Notes: generated by a model from the letters alone, not told the origin. Positions 52,164 through 61,839 are shown, counted from the first letter of the stretch. The stretch: 64,000 nt of DNA from Gammaproteobacteria bacterium (GCA_013816845.1 JACDDU010000005.1:186001-250000), one strand, 5' to 3'. Translations and numbers: made by a program.

Positions 52164-53918
52164 ATGGCTGATGATATTGATATTTTATTAAAAGAGACGG
52201 CCTCATCAAAAAAAACTTTGTCCTTAACGACGTTATTAACCCTCTGGTATAACGATAATAGGATCTCCGATTTCATTGCATTCCTGCGTAAAATTAAAGA
52301 CCCTTTAACTGATGCAGAACAACTTTTTTTATTGAAATTTATTTTAGCTACCGCTATTCACTGGGACAAAGGCTGGTTTAATTATACTAATGTCATGGGC
52401 AAGCTATTTGATTTGAATTATGCTGATAGTATTGCTAAACAATGCTTATTTAAACTTTTAATCTATGATGAAAAAGTTGGCAGGGCCATGGCGGTTCCTA
52501 TTCTAAAAGATGATTTTATTCTTGATATATTAATAACAAATAAGCAACAAGATTTGTTCTTACTTTTACTTACTTTTGCGGAAGAGAATTTATTTTTTAA
52601 CGTTTGCAATCGGTTAATAAACCGAAAATCATGGATTGAATTTGCGACCATCCTTATAGATCGCGCTCCACTTTTTAAGTTTGAACTTCCGCAAGTGTTG
52701 CGCGTTGCTATTGCAAATCTGAACAAACCCGCACCGCTCACCTTTTTCGCACCTTCATTTGTGGTTAAAGAAAATGAAATGGCATTATTTTTAAAACAAA
52801 CGGGTTGTGTTAACTATGAAAGTGGATGCGAAAATTTATTAGCGCCCCGTTGTCAAATCAACCCCTATAGCCATTACTATGATACGCAATTTTCCGGTTC
52901 AATTCATGCGAGTGAGGTCGCACAATTAATTCATGCTTCCGCAAAACAATATTTTCAAGGTCATTTTCATATCGAAAAATTTAATAATAAAACAATGTTA
53001 TTGCACCTCGCCCTAGAATTTAAGGAAGAACTTTTTGCATATGATGTTGCAGCAGCAATGCATTTGACCCAGGAGTTATTAGCTTGGCTTGCTATTCAAA
53101 ATGGTTGTAATGAAGTGCTAAAATTAGTTTTAGCGAGCTCAAACAAGCTCAATATTTTATTTCATCAAGATGATCAAAATTGGTTACATCACGTTGCAAG
53201 ACGTGGGGATGAAGAGACTCTTAATCTAATGATTTCAGCACTTGGCGAAAATGTTTGCAACCTTTTAGTCAATGCTAAAGACAGAAGGGGTGAAACGCCT
53301 GCCTTTGCCATTGCGAATCAACCCACTGAAAGATTAGAAGCAGTTTTAACTATATTTTTGAAATTAGGGGCGAAGTTTGAATTAAAAAATAAGGAAGGAA
53401 AATATCCTGCGCAATCACGCTGTGAAAATACGAGCTTACCGGCGCGAATAACAATATTTAAAAAGTTAGCGATTAGAAATATCCCCAGCCTTAATAACGC
53501 TATCTTATCAAAAGATATTACTTCCTTGCCGGAAGTAATAGAAGAGGCGTCGCTTGAAGCGTTACGCAGTATTTTTTTATATACCTCAGAGGAAGCAATC
53601 AAAGTACCGATATTAAAACCTAAACCCCATTTAGGGGGCGGGATGTATTGGTCGGAAAAGCGAACCCTTATTGAACGAGCCATTTACGAGGGTTTTGAAG
53701 AAGTCATTAAATGCTTAGTTGATAAGGTATTGTTGAATGAGAGTAACTTTACTAAGCAAGAGCAGAAAAATATACTTAAAGATATATTACAATATGCAAA
53801 TGATGTTTATCAATTAAAATTCACTGATAAAGACCATCAAGCTATCATTGATTATTTTACTAATAAGTTAATGGATCAAACCCTTGTTCCTTCTTCCCGA
53901 ACTTTAACAATGGGTTAA
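52164..53918 (+). CDS. Ankyrin-repeat protein, candidate effector
   Basis: This 584-residue protein has no signal peptide or membrane helix. The first 290 residues are helical and not recognised. Residues about 305-420 fit degenerate ankyrin repeats (AIQNGCNEVLKLVLA, NWLHHVARRGDEETLNLMIS, NAKDRRGETPAFAIA, KLGAKFELKNKEGKYPAQ). A helical C-terminal region follows. Ankyrin proteins in Legionella and Coxiella are frequent type IV secretion substrates that bind host proteins. Here that is an inference from architecture, since no secretion genes are in the window. It is a single-gene unit. Confidence 0.7.
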   Translation: MADDIDILLKETASSKKTLSLTTLLTLWYNDNRISDFIAFLRKIKDPLTDAEQLFLLKFILATAIHWDKGWFNYTNVMGKLFDLNYADSIAKQCLFKLLIYDEKVGRAMAVPILKDDFILDILITNKQQDLFLLLLTFAEENLFFNVCNRLINRKSWIEFATILIDRAPLFKFELPQVLRVAIANLNKPAPLTFFAPSFVVKENEMALFLKQTGCVNYESGCENLLAPRCQINPYSHYYDTQFSGSIHASEVAQLIHASAKQYFQGHFHIEKFNNKTMLLHLALEFKEELFAYDVAAAMHLTQELLAWLAIQNGCNEVLKLVLASSNKLNILFHQDDQNWLHHVARRGDEETLNLMISALGENVCNLLVNAKDRRGETPAFAIANQPTERLEAVLTIFLKLGAKFELKNKEGKYPAQSRCENTSLPARITIFKKLAIRNIPSLNNAILSKDITSLPEVIEEASLEALRSIFLYTSEEAIKVPILKPKPHLGGGMYWSEKRTLIERAIYEGFEEVIKCLVDKVLLNESNFTKQEQKNILKDILQYANDVYQLKFTDKDHQAIIDYFTNKLMDQTLVPSSRTLTMG

Positions 53919-54269
53919 GTGAATCTAAGTGTATCGGCTACTTCTAATGAACTTGCTGCTTAACCGATAGAATCATTTTATTTTTGATAGAAAGAAATGG
54001 TGTAAATTGCTTTTGCCTGCATGCAAAGCATCTTGTGCTTTGATTTTAGTAGGCAAGACTAATTTCCGATTTTACATCGGTTTTATAAGATGGGGTTAGT
54101 TTTCTGTGCGGCAAATTAATTTTGGATTCGCTATTGAAAATATACGATTGCTTATCAATAAGAGAATGGAAAGAAGAATTTGCAAGTAGGGGATAAGAGC
54201 CCGATCGTTCCCTAACACTTAATGAAGTGAGATAAATACTCACTTCATTAAAGCGCCGATTTATTCCAA
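53919..54269. other. 351-base intergenic region with 13-bp perfect inverted repeat
   Basis: No convincing gene is present. TTAATGAAGTGAG (54219-54231) and CTCACTTCATTAA (54239-54251) form a perfect 13-bp stem with a 7-base loop, 19 bases past the stop of the DJ-1/PfpI gene. No T-run follows on the minus strand, so it may be a 3'-end stabiliser or a weak terminator. It lies between two convergent genes. Confidence 0.5.
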
Positions 54270-54824
54270 TTAGCTGGGAATTAATTCTTCCGAGAAAACA
54301 TTAATTATTTCTTCATTAAATGCAGGAATATCTTCAGGTTTACGACTGGTTACAAGGTTTAAATCTCTTATGACTTCCGCATCATGCCACTTGGCGCCCG
54401 CATTAATTAAATCTAATTTAATCGAAGGCCATGAAGTTAATTTACGATCTTTCACTATTCCTGCATTAATCAGCAACCATGGGCCATGACAAATTGCGGC
54501 AATCGGTTTATTCGCTTGATTCATACGTTTGACAAAATTGATCGCCTCATCGTTAAGACGTAATTTGTCGGGATTAATAACCCCTCCTGGTAATAACAAT
54601 GCATCATACTGTGTGGGATCTGCATCATCGAGTAAAACGTCGACTTTAAATTCATCTCCCCACTCCGTATGTTTCCATCCTTTTACTTTATCTTTCTCAG
54701 GAGAAATAATATCAACTTTCGCACCCGCCTTTTCTAAGGCAGCTTTAGGATCAGTCAATTCCACTTGTTCAAATCCATTTGTTACTAAAATTGCAATTTT
54801 CTTACCAGTGAGATTCTTTGTCAT
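54270..54824 (-). CDS. DJ-1/PfpI-family protein
   Basis: This 184-residue DJ-1/PfpI superfamily protein has the nucleophile elbow AAICHGPW (Cys112), the acidic partner in NGFEQVEL and the LLLPGGVINPDKLR segment. It matches the YhbO/PfpI-type stress proteins, described as proteases, glyoxalases or protein deglycases; the true activity is disputed. It is cytoplasmic. A strong terminator lies just upstream (54842-54874), so it is transcribed separately from the thaumatin-like gene. Confidence 0.92.
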   Translation of the reverse strand: MTKNLTGKKIAILVTNGFEQVELTDPKAALEKAGAKVDIISPEKDKVKGWKHTEWGDEFKVDVLLDDADPTQYDALLLPGGVINPDKLRLNDEAINFVKRMNQANKPIAAICHGPWLLINAGIVKDRKLTSWPSIKLDLINAGAKWHDAEVIRDLNLVTSRKPEDIPAFNEEIINVFSEELIPS

Positions 54825-54841
54825 GGGCGGTTTTCCTTGTC

Positions 54842-54874
54842 AAAAAGATAACCCTGCTAAGGGCAGGGTTATCT
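54842..54874 (-). terminator. Rho-independent terminator of thaumatin-like gene
   Basis: A perfect 12-bp stem AGATAACCCTGC/GCAGGGTTATCT with a 5-base loop is followed on the minus strand by TTTTTG. It begins 15 bases past the stop codon of the gene at 54890. Confidence 0.92.
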
Positions 54875-54889
54875 CTACTTTTCCAAAGC

Positions 54890-56791
54890 CTAGGATTTAG
54901 CCTGTGTTACAAAACCAGTTTTTCCACCAGGGCAAAACGTAATATTGTAATTTACTTTATTGATTTCAGTTGCCTTGTCCCCTTTTACCTGACACATGAA
55001 AGTGCTACTGAAATCGTCTTCAGCATAAGTGTAAACGGAAGGGCAGGCTTTTTTCATCCATAACAACTGGGTGCGTGCATAAGTTTCGAAAATGACATCG
55101 GATTTACCACAAGCTCGTGTATAAGGAGGCGGTGCTACTTCGACGCCTAACTTATTCCAATCCACGCAGCCATGTGGCGTTTTGTTTGAGCAATTAAAGG
55201 GCGCTCCAAAATTTTTATCAATTGCACAAATTTGATTTGCAGTCCAATAACCCAATTGCGGACCACACGTTTTTTGGAGGGTTGGTGTTTGATCGGGCGT
55301 GTAACTTAACCCACATTGTTCGAAGCCAACACAATCTTTCGGCGCTGTGCAAGATTTGCCGCCTGCTTTAACCCAAATATAATCCTGGGTAGGGGGTTGC
55401 AAGGTCCAGTTGCATCCTCCCATTTGATTTTGTGGCTGAACGGATCCTGCTTTTCCACAAAGATAAGGGTTAACATTTTTTGATTCATTGACTAAGGGTG
55501 AAATGGTCAGCGGTACATTCATTCCATTAATAATGGCAATGTTATAAAAGTCCGGCGAACTTTTTCCTAAGGAAAATTCAGCTTGGGTAGCAGGTTGATT
55601 AAACCTTTTTCCTAGGGAACAGCTTCCATCACCGCCGCCACAATCCGCTGTTTCACAATGCTGACCCGTGCATTGGGTGCGTCCAGCTACAGCACCGCTC
55701 CAAATTGTATTCAAACCATTTTCATAAACTGGAATTTGAACTTGCGATGTACCATTTTTTGCATCAAGTTTGAAATTACCGTCTGTAGGTATAGGATTTT
55801 TCCAGAAACATTGTTTACTTCCTGCACCACGATCAACACAGACCGATCCTGCATAACAATCGCTATCTGCTTGGCAGCTTGCGCCAGTCCGATTGGGTGT
55901 AATGCCACTCGTCAATCCAAACCATATAGGAAATGGACAGTTATTAGTAAAATGAATCGTTCTGGCGCTAGATTGAAGATTGCTGGAAAGCGTCTGAGCG
56001 ATCTGGTCTTGCGCATAATTCATTTGCACATCAACTGTGGCACCGGCAACAACTGTAACCGTGGTCGGTTGAGCAGTATAAGTTTTTCCCGCAGCCGAAA
56101 TGGCAACGCCTGTCACCAAATAACTACCTGGTTCAAGGCTGCTTAGTTTCCATCTACCACCCCAATCAACTTGGCGTTGTTGATTATTCACCAAACCGTT
56201 GATAGCAATGATGGGAACAGGTAAATCTGCTGCTGGGCTTGCTGAAGTTGTTACATTGACAGCCCCACCTGTTTCATCCGGTGGAACCGGATCATCACTT
56301 TGCTCAGTTTTAAATTCAAAAGGTCCGGTGGGCGCGGGAATAGTAGGGGGCGCATAAAATTTGATAGTCAGGGGGCGCATGCAATAGGGGTCGGAAGGTA
56401 ATTCTGGAATGAATTCTGTTCCGCCACTCAAAACAACCTGGGCTCCTTCTTGACTGACGAGATTCCATGCAGCCCAAGGCTCGCCCCAAATATTAGTCGG
56501 CATAGGAGAAGCATAATTAAAACGAAATTCCATTTTTTTTAAAGATAATGATTTACCCGAAGTATTGCAAAGCGAAATGGTTTCAACCCAGTTGGCATTC
56601 GCTACACTCACTGTCATGGGTACAGGTGTCGGGATTAATAGTCGGGCATTCCGTAAGGGAATATTTTGAGTGAAAGGAGCATAGTTGTCAGCTAAATTAA
56701 ATGTAGGTGCGGTATAGGCACTTGCCGAAAATGAGAGAAGCGCGATTAAGCTGAATTGAAGATAATATAAAAGGCTAAGACATTTTTTCAA
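54890..56791 (-). CDS. Secreted thaumatin-family protein
   Basis: The start is set at TTG 56791 (GGAG eight bases upstream), giving 633 residues with a clean signal peptide (MKKCLSLLYYLQFSLIALLS). A reading from 56854 would add 21 residues ahead of it. Residues about 45-255 are a beta-rich region with a Fn3/carboxypeptidase-regulatory-like part (WKLSSLEPGSYLVTGVAISA). From about 275 a thaumatin domain begins: IHFTNNCPFPIWFGL, WSGAVAGRTQC, CETADCGGG, AEFSLGKSSPDFYNIAIING, ACPSVYTYAEDDFSSTFMC and the closing NYNITFCPGG. Many cysteines would form disulphides. Plant members bind or cleave beta-glucans. A bacterial copy is unusual; its role here is unknown. Confidence 0.88.
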   Translation of the reverse strand: MKKCLSLLYYLQFSLIALLSFSASAYTAPTFNLADNYAPFTQNIPLRNARLLIPTPVPMTVSVANANWVETISLCNTSGKSLSLKKMEFRFNYASPMPTNIWGEPWAAWNLVSQEGAQVVLSGGTEFIPELPSDPYCMRPLTIKFYAPPTIPAPTGPFEFKTEQSDDPVPPDETGGAVNVTTSASPAADLPVPIIAINGLVNNQQRQVDWGGRWKLSSLEPGSYLVTGVAISAAGKTYTAQPTTVTVVAGATVDVQMNYAQDQIAQTLSSNLQSSARTIHFTNNCPFPIWFGLTSGITPNRTGASCQADSDCYAGSVCVDRGAGSKQCFWKNPIPTDGNFKLDAKNGTSQVQIPVYENGLNTIWSGAVAGRTQCTGQHCETADCGGGDGSCSLGKRFNQPATQAEFSLGKSSPDFYNIAIINGMNVPLTISPLVNESKNVNPYLCGKAGSVQPQNQMGGCNWTLQPPTQDYIWVKAGGKSCTAPKDCVGFEQCGLSYTPDQTPTLQKTCGPQLGYWTANQICAIDKNFGAPFNCSNKTPHGCVDWNKLGVEVAPPPYTRACGKSDVIFETYARTQLLWMKKACPSVYTYAEDDFSSTFMCQVKGDKATEINKVNYNITFCPGGKTGFVTQAKS

Positions 56792-56956
56792 AGTATGCAC
56801 TCCATGCGATTTTATCCTAAACTCGACTATAGAAGATTTTTTTTTTGAGAGCAAATCAACCTGGGAAGGTATTTCCCTGCTGAAACGCCTCTTACTGATC
56901 CGATAAGAGAAGCTGGTTTCTGCTCTTTTTTTATTTCAATGTGCATGAGGAACATC

Positions 56957-58234
56957 ATGAAGACTGAATCTAATCAAGTTTATATTCTAGGAAGTGCCCG
57001 TGTTCCTTTTGCAAAAAGTCAAACGACATATAACTTTGTCACCCGTAAAGCATTGATGGTTGCTTCTCTCAATAGTCTTGTCGAAACCTATAAACTGCAA
57101 AATCAACTTCTCGGTGACATTGCCCTTGGTGCAGTAATGAATAGCTCATTAGATTTTAATTTAGCTCGAGAATGTTTGCTGGATACTGCGCTCGATCCTG
57201 AAACACCTGCTTATAATGTTCAGCGCGCTTGTGGTACGGGTCTTGAAACAACTTGGCAAATCGCACTCAAAGTTCATACGGGCGCAATCGATCTTGGTAT
57301 TGCTGGTGGCGTGGATACGAATAGCGATCTTCCGATTGAAGTGTCACCCCAATTGCAACGCGTATTGCTGAATATGAATAAAGCGAAGACCTTCACTGCA
57401 AAAGTGAAAGCATTGCGTGGTATTACGTTGCAAAGTCTTAAACCTACTATTGTAAACGTCAATGAACCTCGTACTCATCTCTCAATGGGTGAGCATTGTG
57501 AATTAATGGTCAAAGAATGGGGAATTTCACGCGTTGCGCAGGATCAATTAGCATTAGCAAGTCATATGAATGCATCAAAGGCTTATAACGCAGGTTTTTT
57601 TGATGATTTGGTTTATCCGTTTCAGGGTTTGAAAAAAGATGGCACATTGCGTGCAGATACAACGCTTGAAAAACTAGCGCAATTAAAACCAGTTTTTGAT
57701 CTTGAAGCCGGAACGTTAACTGCGGGCAATAGTTCTCCCCTAACAGATGGTTCAGCCTGTGTCTTAATAGGAAATGACCGAAGTGCAGAAAAGTATAGTC
57801 TAAAGCCACTCGCAAGATTAATTGACGTGCAAGTGGCCGCGGTTGATTTTGTACATGGCGCTGGACTTTTAATGGCGCCTACAAAAGCTGTGGCGCAATT
57901 ATTGATACGTAATCAACTTTCGTTTCAAGATTTTGATTTTTTTGAAATCCATGAGGCATTTGCGGGACAAGTCCTTTGCAACTTAAAGGCTTGGGAAACA
58001 GTCACTTATTGCCGCGATGTACTCGGTTTACCCGCAGCGCTAGGCACGATTGATCGCACGAAATTAAATGTAGTAGGTAGTAGCCTCTCAGTGGGCCATC
58101 CTTTCGCTGCAACGGGCGCACGGATCACCGGAACACTTGCAAAACTTTTAGCCCAGGGGGGTAAAAAGCGCGGTTTAATTTCGATTTGCACAGCTGGGGG
58201 CATGGGCATTGCTGCACTATTGGAATCATACTAA
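56957..58234 (+). CDS. Thiolase-family acetyl-CoA C-acyltransferase
   Basis: This 425-residue thiolase has the acyl-accepting Cys92 in RACGTGLE, the HEAFAGQV His motif, the GHPFAATGAR segment and the C-terminal Cys in CTAGGMG. It catalyses thiolytic cleavage of 3-ketoacyl-CoA or the reverse condensation of acetyl-CoA. The style resembles FadI/acetyl-CoA acetyltransferase members. ATG 56957 is chosen because AGGA lies five bases upstream; an earlier ATG at 56939 adds six residues. No other beta-oxidation gene is adjacent. Confidence 0.92.
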   Translation: MKTESNQVYILGSARVPFAKSQTTYNFVTRKALMVASLNSLVETYKLQNQLLGDIALGAVMNSSLDFNLARECLLDTALDPETPAYNVQRACGTGLETTWQIALKVHTGAIDLGIAGGVDTNSDLPIEVSPQLQRVLLNMNKAKTFTAKVKALRGITLQSLKPTIVNVNEPRTHLSMGEHCELMVKEWGISRVAQDQLALASHMNASKAYNAGFFDDLVYPFQGLKKDGTLRADTTLEKLAQLKPVFDLEAGTLTAGNSSPLTDGSACVLIGNDRSAEKYSLKPLARLIDVQVAAVDFVHGAGLLMAPTKAVAQLLIRNQLSFQDFDFFEIHEAFAGQVLCNLKAWETVTYCRDVLGLPAALGTIDRTKLNVVGSSLSVGHPFAATGARITGTLAKLLAQGGKKRGLISICTAGGMGIAALLESY

Positions 58235-58264
58235 ACATTCGCATTTTAATTGTCTAAATTATTT

Positions 58265-58549
58265 TTAGATAAAACAGGCAAAATTTGTATGATATTTTGT
58301 CGGGGTAAATTCCACAATGTCATACTCAGTAACGCCATTCACGTTAAAGGGATCTTCTTTTAAAATGCCTTCAAGTTGTTCACGATCTTTTAAATTAGAA
58401 ATGATAATCGCACCATTTCTGGGTTTTTTTGGTCCTGAAGTCACAAAAAAATTATAACGATAGCCTTCTTCTAAATAGGCACGATGCTCAGCTAAATGTT
58501 GATCAACAATTTCTAGTGGTTGTTTATAAGTAAGCGTTACGATAAACAT
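58265..58549 (-). CDS. YciI-family protein
   Basis: This 94-residue protein (start at ATG 58549, AGGA upstream) has the YciI-like ferredoxin-type fold pattern: MFIVTLTYKQ, HLAEHRAYLEEGY (conserved His and Asp/Glu region), FFVTSGPKKPRNGAIIIS and a C-terminal strand. The family is related to muconolactone isomerases, and some members act in dehalogenation or peroxide chemistry; most are uncharacterised. A reading from 58609 would add 20 residues lacking in the family. It is convergent with the thiolase gene. Confidence 0.85.
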   Translation of the reverse strand: MFIVTLTYKQPLEIVDQHLAEHRAYLEEGYRYNFFVTSGPKKPRNGAIIISNLKDREQLEGILKEDPFNVNGVTEYDIVEFTPTKYHTNFACFI

Positions 58550-58850
58550 TAATTTGACATCCTGTTTTTGGACGAAAGGGTGAAACAGCATTATACCTTT
58601 GATTGGCATGAGGTCTATGGTTGCGTATGATTTTCATCAGTTTTATACAAGAACAATTTTTAACGTTAAAATCACAATTCATCTACTATTTTACATCTAC
58701 ATTTTTAATAAACTTAATTCTTATTGCCTCGTATGTCTTATCCTCCTAGCAGTAGACTTCGGTCTAGTTCGCGACAAAAAATCAGTTATAATGATGAACC
58801 TTAATTGCAAGCAATGATGTTATTTTTCTGATGGAATTTATTTAATCCTT
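58550..58850. other. 301-base divergent intergenic region
   Basis: No convincing gene was found. A perfect -10 hexamer TATAAT at 58787-58792 lies about 60 bases before the M23 gene, but the -35 is poor. A small UUCG-loop hairpin TAGAC/GTCTA sits at 58753-58766, just upstream of it. Confidence 0.35.
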
Positions 58851-60050
58851 ATGTCAAATATAATTCGATATCTATTCGCGCTCTCTTTAATCACAACATT
58901 ATCACACGTAGCTTTTGCACTTCCATTTTCGCCGAGAGCGCCGTTAACAAACCAAACGACGTCAGTTTTAAGTCGCGATGTCCAAGTGGCAGTTAGCATG
59001 ACACCATTTCCCAGTCCGATGCTTGCCAATAACAAGGCATATTTAGTCTATGAAGTGTATTTAACTAATTTTAGTTACACGCCAATTAAATTAATCGGCT
59101 TAGATTTACTGGATGCACAAAATCCAACGCAATCCATTATGCATTTCGATGAGAATTTACTTTTAACGATGGTGCACCCTATCGGTACACCTGCGCAGAA
59201 TAAAGATAAAGCTTTACTCTTATCAGGCCAACAAAAAATTGTTTTTTTATGGGTACCTTTTGAAAATGCAGCGAAGGTACCTCCATTAATTAAGCATCAA
59301 TTTCATTTTCAAATGATGAATCCTGAATTGGAAAGAGTTTCTCTAACACCGCAAATCATGCAGGTCGAATCGACGCCCCCCATCATTGTGGGCGCGCCCT
59401 TACAAGGTGATAACTGGGTCGCATTTAATGGTCCGTCAAATTCTTCTAAGCATCGAGAAGCTTATCGTGTGGGTGACGGAAAAGTTTATTTTGCGCAACG
59501 TTATGCCATTGATTTTGTGCAGCTGGGGAAAGATGGACAGACGTTTACGGGAGATAAATTTAAAAACGAGAGTTATCATTGCTATGGTGCCAACATTTAC
59601 GCGGTATCAGCGGGGCAGGTCGTTGCGATTCATAATGACATTCCAGAAAATACACCCGGCGATCAAAGAGCCATAAAAATTACTGCAGACACAGTAGGCG
59701 GGAATTATGTTGTTTTGGATATTGGGTTCCAACGTTATGCTTTTTATGCTCATATTCAGCCAGGTACAGTGACTGTTAAGCCAGGTGACCTTGTAAAGAA
59801 AGGACAAATTTTAGGTAAAGTCGGTAATACGGGTAATTCGTCCGAACCTCATCTCCACTTCCATATAGTCGATAAGCCAACTTTTATTTATGCAAATGGT
59901 GTCCCTTATGTTTTCGAAGAATTTTATCTTCATCCAAGTAAGGTTTTAGAGGGTGATGATATCCGCATTCAAATGTTGGGACATGCCATGATTAAAGTAA
60001 ATAATCAACTGATGTTAGAAAATGATGTGGTGATGTTTGGTAGTAGCTAG
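58851..60050 (+). CDS. Secreted M23-family metallopeptidase
   Basis: This 399-residue protein has a signal peptide (LFALSLITTLSHVAFA, cleavage about residue 23). An N-terminal beta-rich domain (about 30-185) is followed by a LytM/M23 catalytic domain. Motifs include KHREAYRVGDG and RYAIDFVQ (metal-binding His/Asp region of this subgroup), FYAHIQPGTVTVKPGDLVKKGQILGKVGNTGNS and HLHFHIVD. It probably cleaves peptidoglycan cross-bridges or another glycine-containing peptide outside the inner membrane. It is a single-gene unit. Confidence 0.87.
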   Translation: MSNIIRYLFALSLITTLSHVAFALPFSPRAPLTNQTTSVLSRDVQVAVSMTPFPSPMLANNKAYLVYEVYLTNFSYTPIKLIGLDLLDAQNPTQSIMHFDENLLLTMVHPIGTPAQNKDKALLLSGQQKIVFLWVPFENAAKVPPLIKHQFHFQMMNPELERVSLTPQIMQVESTPPIIVGAPLQGDNWVAFNGPSNSSKHREAYRVGDGKVYFAQRYAIDFVQLGKDGQTFTGDKFKNESYHCYGANIYAVSAGQVVAIHNDIPENTPGDQRAIKITADTVGGNYVVLDIGFQRYAFYAHIQPGTVTVKPGDLVKKGQILGKVGNTGNSSEPHLHFHIVDKPTFIYANGVPYVFEEFYLHPSKVLEGDDIRIQMLGHAMIKVNNQLMLENDVVMFGSS

Positions 60051-60124
60051 GGTTAGCTGCTATGAATCATAATCTAAAAAAGCTAAGCTTTAGTTTGCTT
60101 AAAATTTATAAATGATAACAAAGG

Positions 60125-61822
60125 ATGGAATCATTTGTGAGACATTCTCTTATTCTTTTAAAAACTAGCTTTTTACCTCTATTTTTTACGATTGCAGTTA
60201 TCGATTGTTTGAGCTCGAGCCAAGTCATAGCTCAAGCACAATCTTCAGCAGTTACGACCCCGACACCAAACCCTGCAGCACCTGCCTCTGCTCCTGCTCC
60301 TGTCACAACGACAAGTCCTAATATCATGGTCATTATGGGTGATGATGTAGGTTGGTTTAATATCGGTGCTTACAATCAAGGCATTATGTCCACTAAAACT
60401 CCTCATCTGGATCAACTCGCAGCAGAAGGAATGCGCTTTACCGATTATTACGCTGAGCCGAGTTGTACGGCAGGACGGGCTAATTTTATTACCGGTGAAT
60501 TACCCATACGCACAGGTTTGACTACGGTTGGGCAAGCGGGGGCGGATGTTGGTATGCCTGCCCAAGCGCCAACTATAGCAACCGCTCTAAAAGCGATGGG
60601 TTATGAAACAGGACAGTTTGGTAAAAATCATTTGGGGGACCTCAATAAATATTTGCCCTGTGTGCACGGATTTGATGAATTTTACGGTTATCTTTATCAC
60701 TTAGATGCGATGGAAGATCCTTTTTGGCACTCCTATCCCCAAGCGCTTAAGGACAAAGTCGGCCCACGGAACATGATTCATTGTGTGGCGAATGGTGTAG
60801 ATGATGTCACTGACCAACCACGATGGGGAAAAATTGGCAAACAAACGATTCGCGATGAGGGACCGCTCTCGCCTGAGCGGATGAAAACCGTTGATGATGA
60901 AATTTTAGATCGAACTTTCAAATTTATGGATAAAGCCAAAGCTGATGGTAAGCCTTTCTTTATTTGGCTCAATCCTACGCGTATGCATATTTTTACCCAT
61001 CTTTCTGATAAATATAAAAATATGATGACATCCGAAAATGGTTGGTATGTCGAAGAAGCGGGCATGGCGCAATTGGATGACATTGTAGGATCTGTCATGC
61101 AGAAAATTAAAGATATGGGTATTGATGACAACACCATTGTCGTTTTCACCACTGATAATGGCGCTGAAATCATGAGTTGGCCCGATGGCGGCATGACCCC
61201 TTTCGCGGGTCAAAAGGGTATGTCATTAGAAGGCGGCATGCGTGTCCCCGCCATCGTTCGATGGCCCGGTAAAATACCAGCCGGTAAAATTGAAAATGGA
61301 ATTATGTCCGGGCTTGATTGGTTCCCTACCTTTGTTTCCATTGCAGGAAACCCAAATATTGCGAATGAATTATTAAAAGGAAAAATGCTCAATAATATTA
61401 ATTATAAAGTTCATTTAGACGGCTACGATCAAACCAACTTGATTACAAGTAAAGGGCCTTCTAATCGACATGAAATTTTATATTTCACGGAAAGTAATTT
61501 AGGTGCCGTAAGAATTGACGATTATAAATATCAGTTTACCAGTCAGCCAGGGGGATGGCTTGGTGCTACAGTCAAATTAGACTGGCCGTTAATTACTAAT
61601 CTAAAATTAGACCCTTTTGAACGTGTGAGTTCGCAAGGTATGGGATATGGTATGGACTTTTATGCCCATGAGTTTTGGCGATTTGTTTTTGTTCAACAAG
61701 AAGTTGCGAAACTCGGTGAAACGTTTGTGCAATATCCGCCAATGCAAGTTGGGGCGAGCTTTAATCTTGAAGCAGTCAAACAACAAATCATTAAGGCTAT
61801 TCAATCTAAACAAGGGCAATAA
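60125..61822 (+). CDS. Exported arylsulfatase-type sulfatase
   Basis: This 565-residue protein has an N-terminal signal or anchor (about 8-38), a low-complexity Pro/Ala/Thr linker (about 42-63) and a sulfatase domain. The metal-binding DD is in VIMGDDVGW (73-74). The formylglycine precursor Cys114 lies in the consensus CTAGR, and further motifs are GQFGKNHLGD, TTDNGAE and GGMRVPAIVRWPGKIPAG. It hydrolyses sulfate (or phosphonate) esters once Cys114 is converted to formylglycine by the FGE encoded two genes downstream. The start is ATG 60125 or GTG 60137. Substrate unknown; in a periplasmic enzyme it may be a sulfated host glycan. Confidence 0.92.
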   Translation: MESFVRHSLILLKTSFLPLFFTIAVIDCLSSSQVIAQAQSSAVTTPTPNPAAPASAPAPVTTTSPNIMVIMGDDVGWFNIGAYNQGIMSTKTPHLDQLAAEGMRFTDYYAEPSCTAGRANFITGELPIRTGLTTVGQAGADVGMPAQAPTIATALKAMGYETGQFGKNHLGDLNKYLPCVHGFDEFYGYLYHLDAMEDPFWHSYPQALKDKVGPRNMIHCVANGVDDVTDQPRWGKIGKQTIRDEGPLSPERMKTVDDEILDRTFKFMDKAKADGKPFFIWLNPTRMHIFTHLSDKYKNMMTSENGWYVEEAGMAQLDDIVGSVMQKIKDMGIDDNTIVVFTTDNGAEIMSWPDGGMTPFAGQKGMSLEGGMRVPAIVRWPGKIPAGKIENGIMSGLDWFPTFVSIAGNPNIANELLKGKMLNNINYKVHLDGYDQTNLITSKGPSNRHEILYFTESNLGAVRIDDYKYQFTSQPGGWLGATVKLDWPLITNLKLDPFERVSSQGMGYGMDFYAHEFWRFVFVQQEVAKLGETFVQYPPMQVGASFNLEAVKQQIIKAIQSKQGQ

Positions 61823-61839
61823 AATATGAATGATAAACG

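Noticed and set aside
54046-54243. 65-codon minus-strand frame in the gap after the ankyrin gene.
   Set aside because: No ribosome-binding site and it runs through the 13-bp inverted repeat; treated as non-coding.
58599-58817. 72-codon plus-strand frame in the gap before the M23 gene.
   Set aside because: No Shine-Dalgarno, unusual composition, overlaps the upstream region of the YciI gene; not supported as a gene.
60778-61213. Two antisense frames of 138 and 102 codons inside the sulfatase gene.
   Set aside because: They are fully antisense to a conserved domain and have unlikely composition; chance frames.
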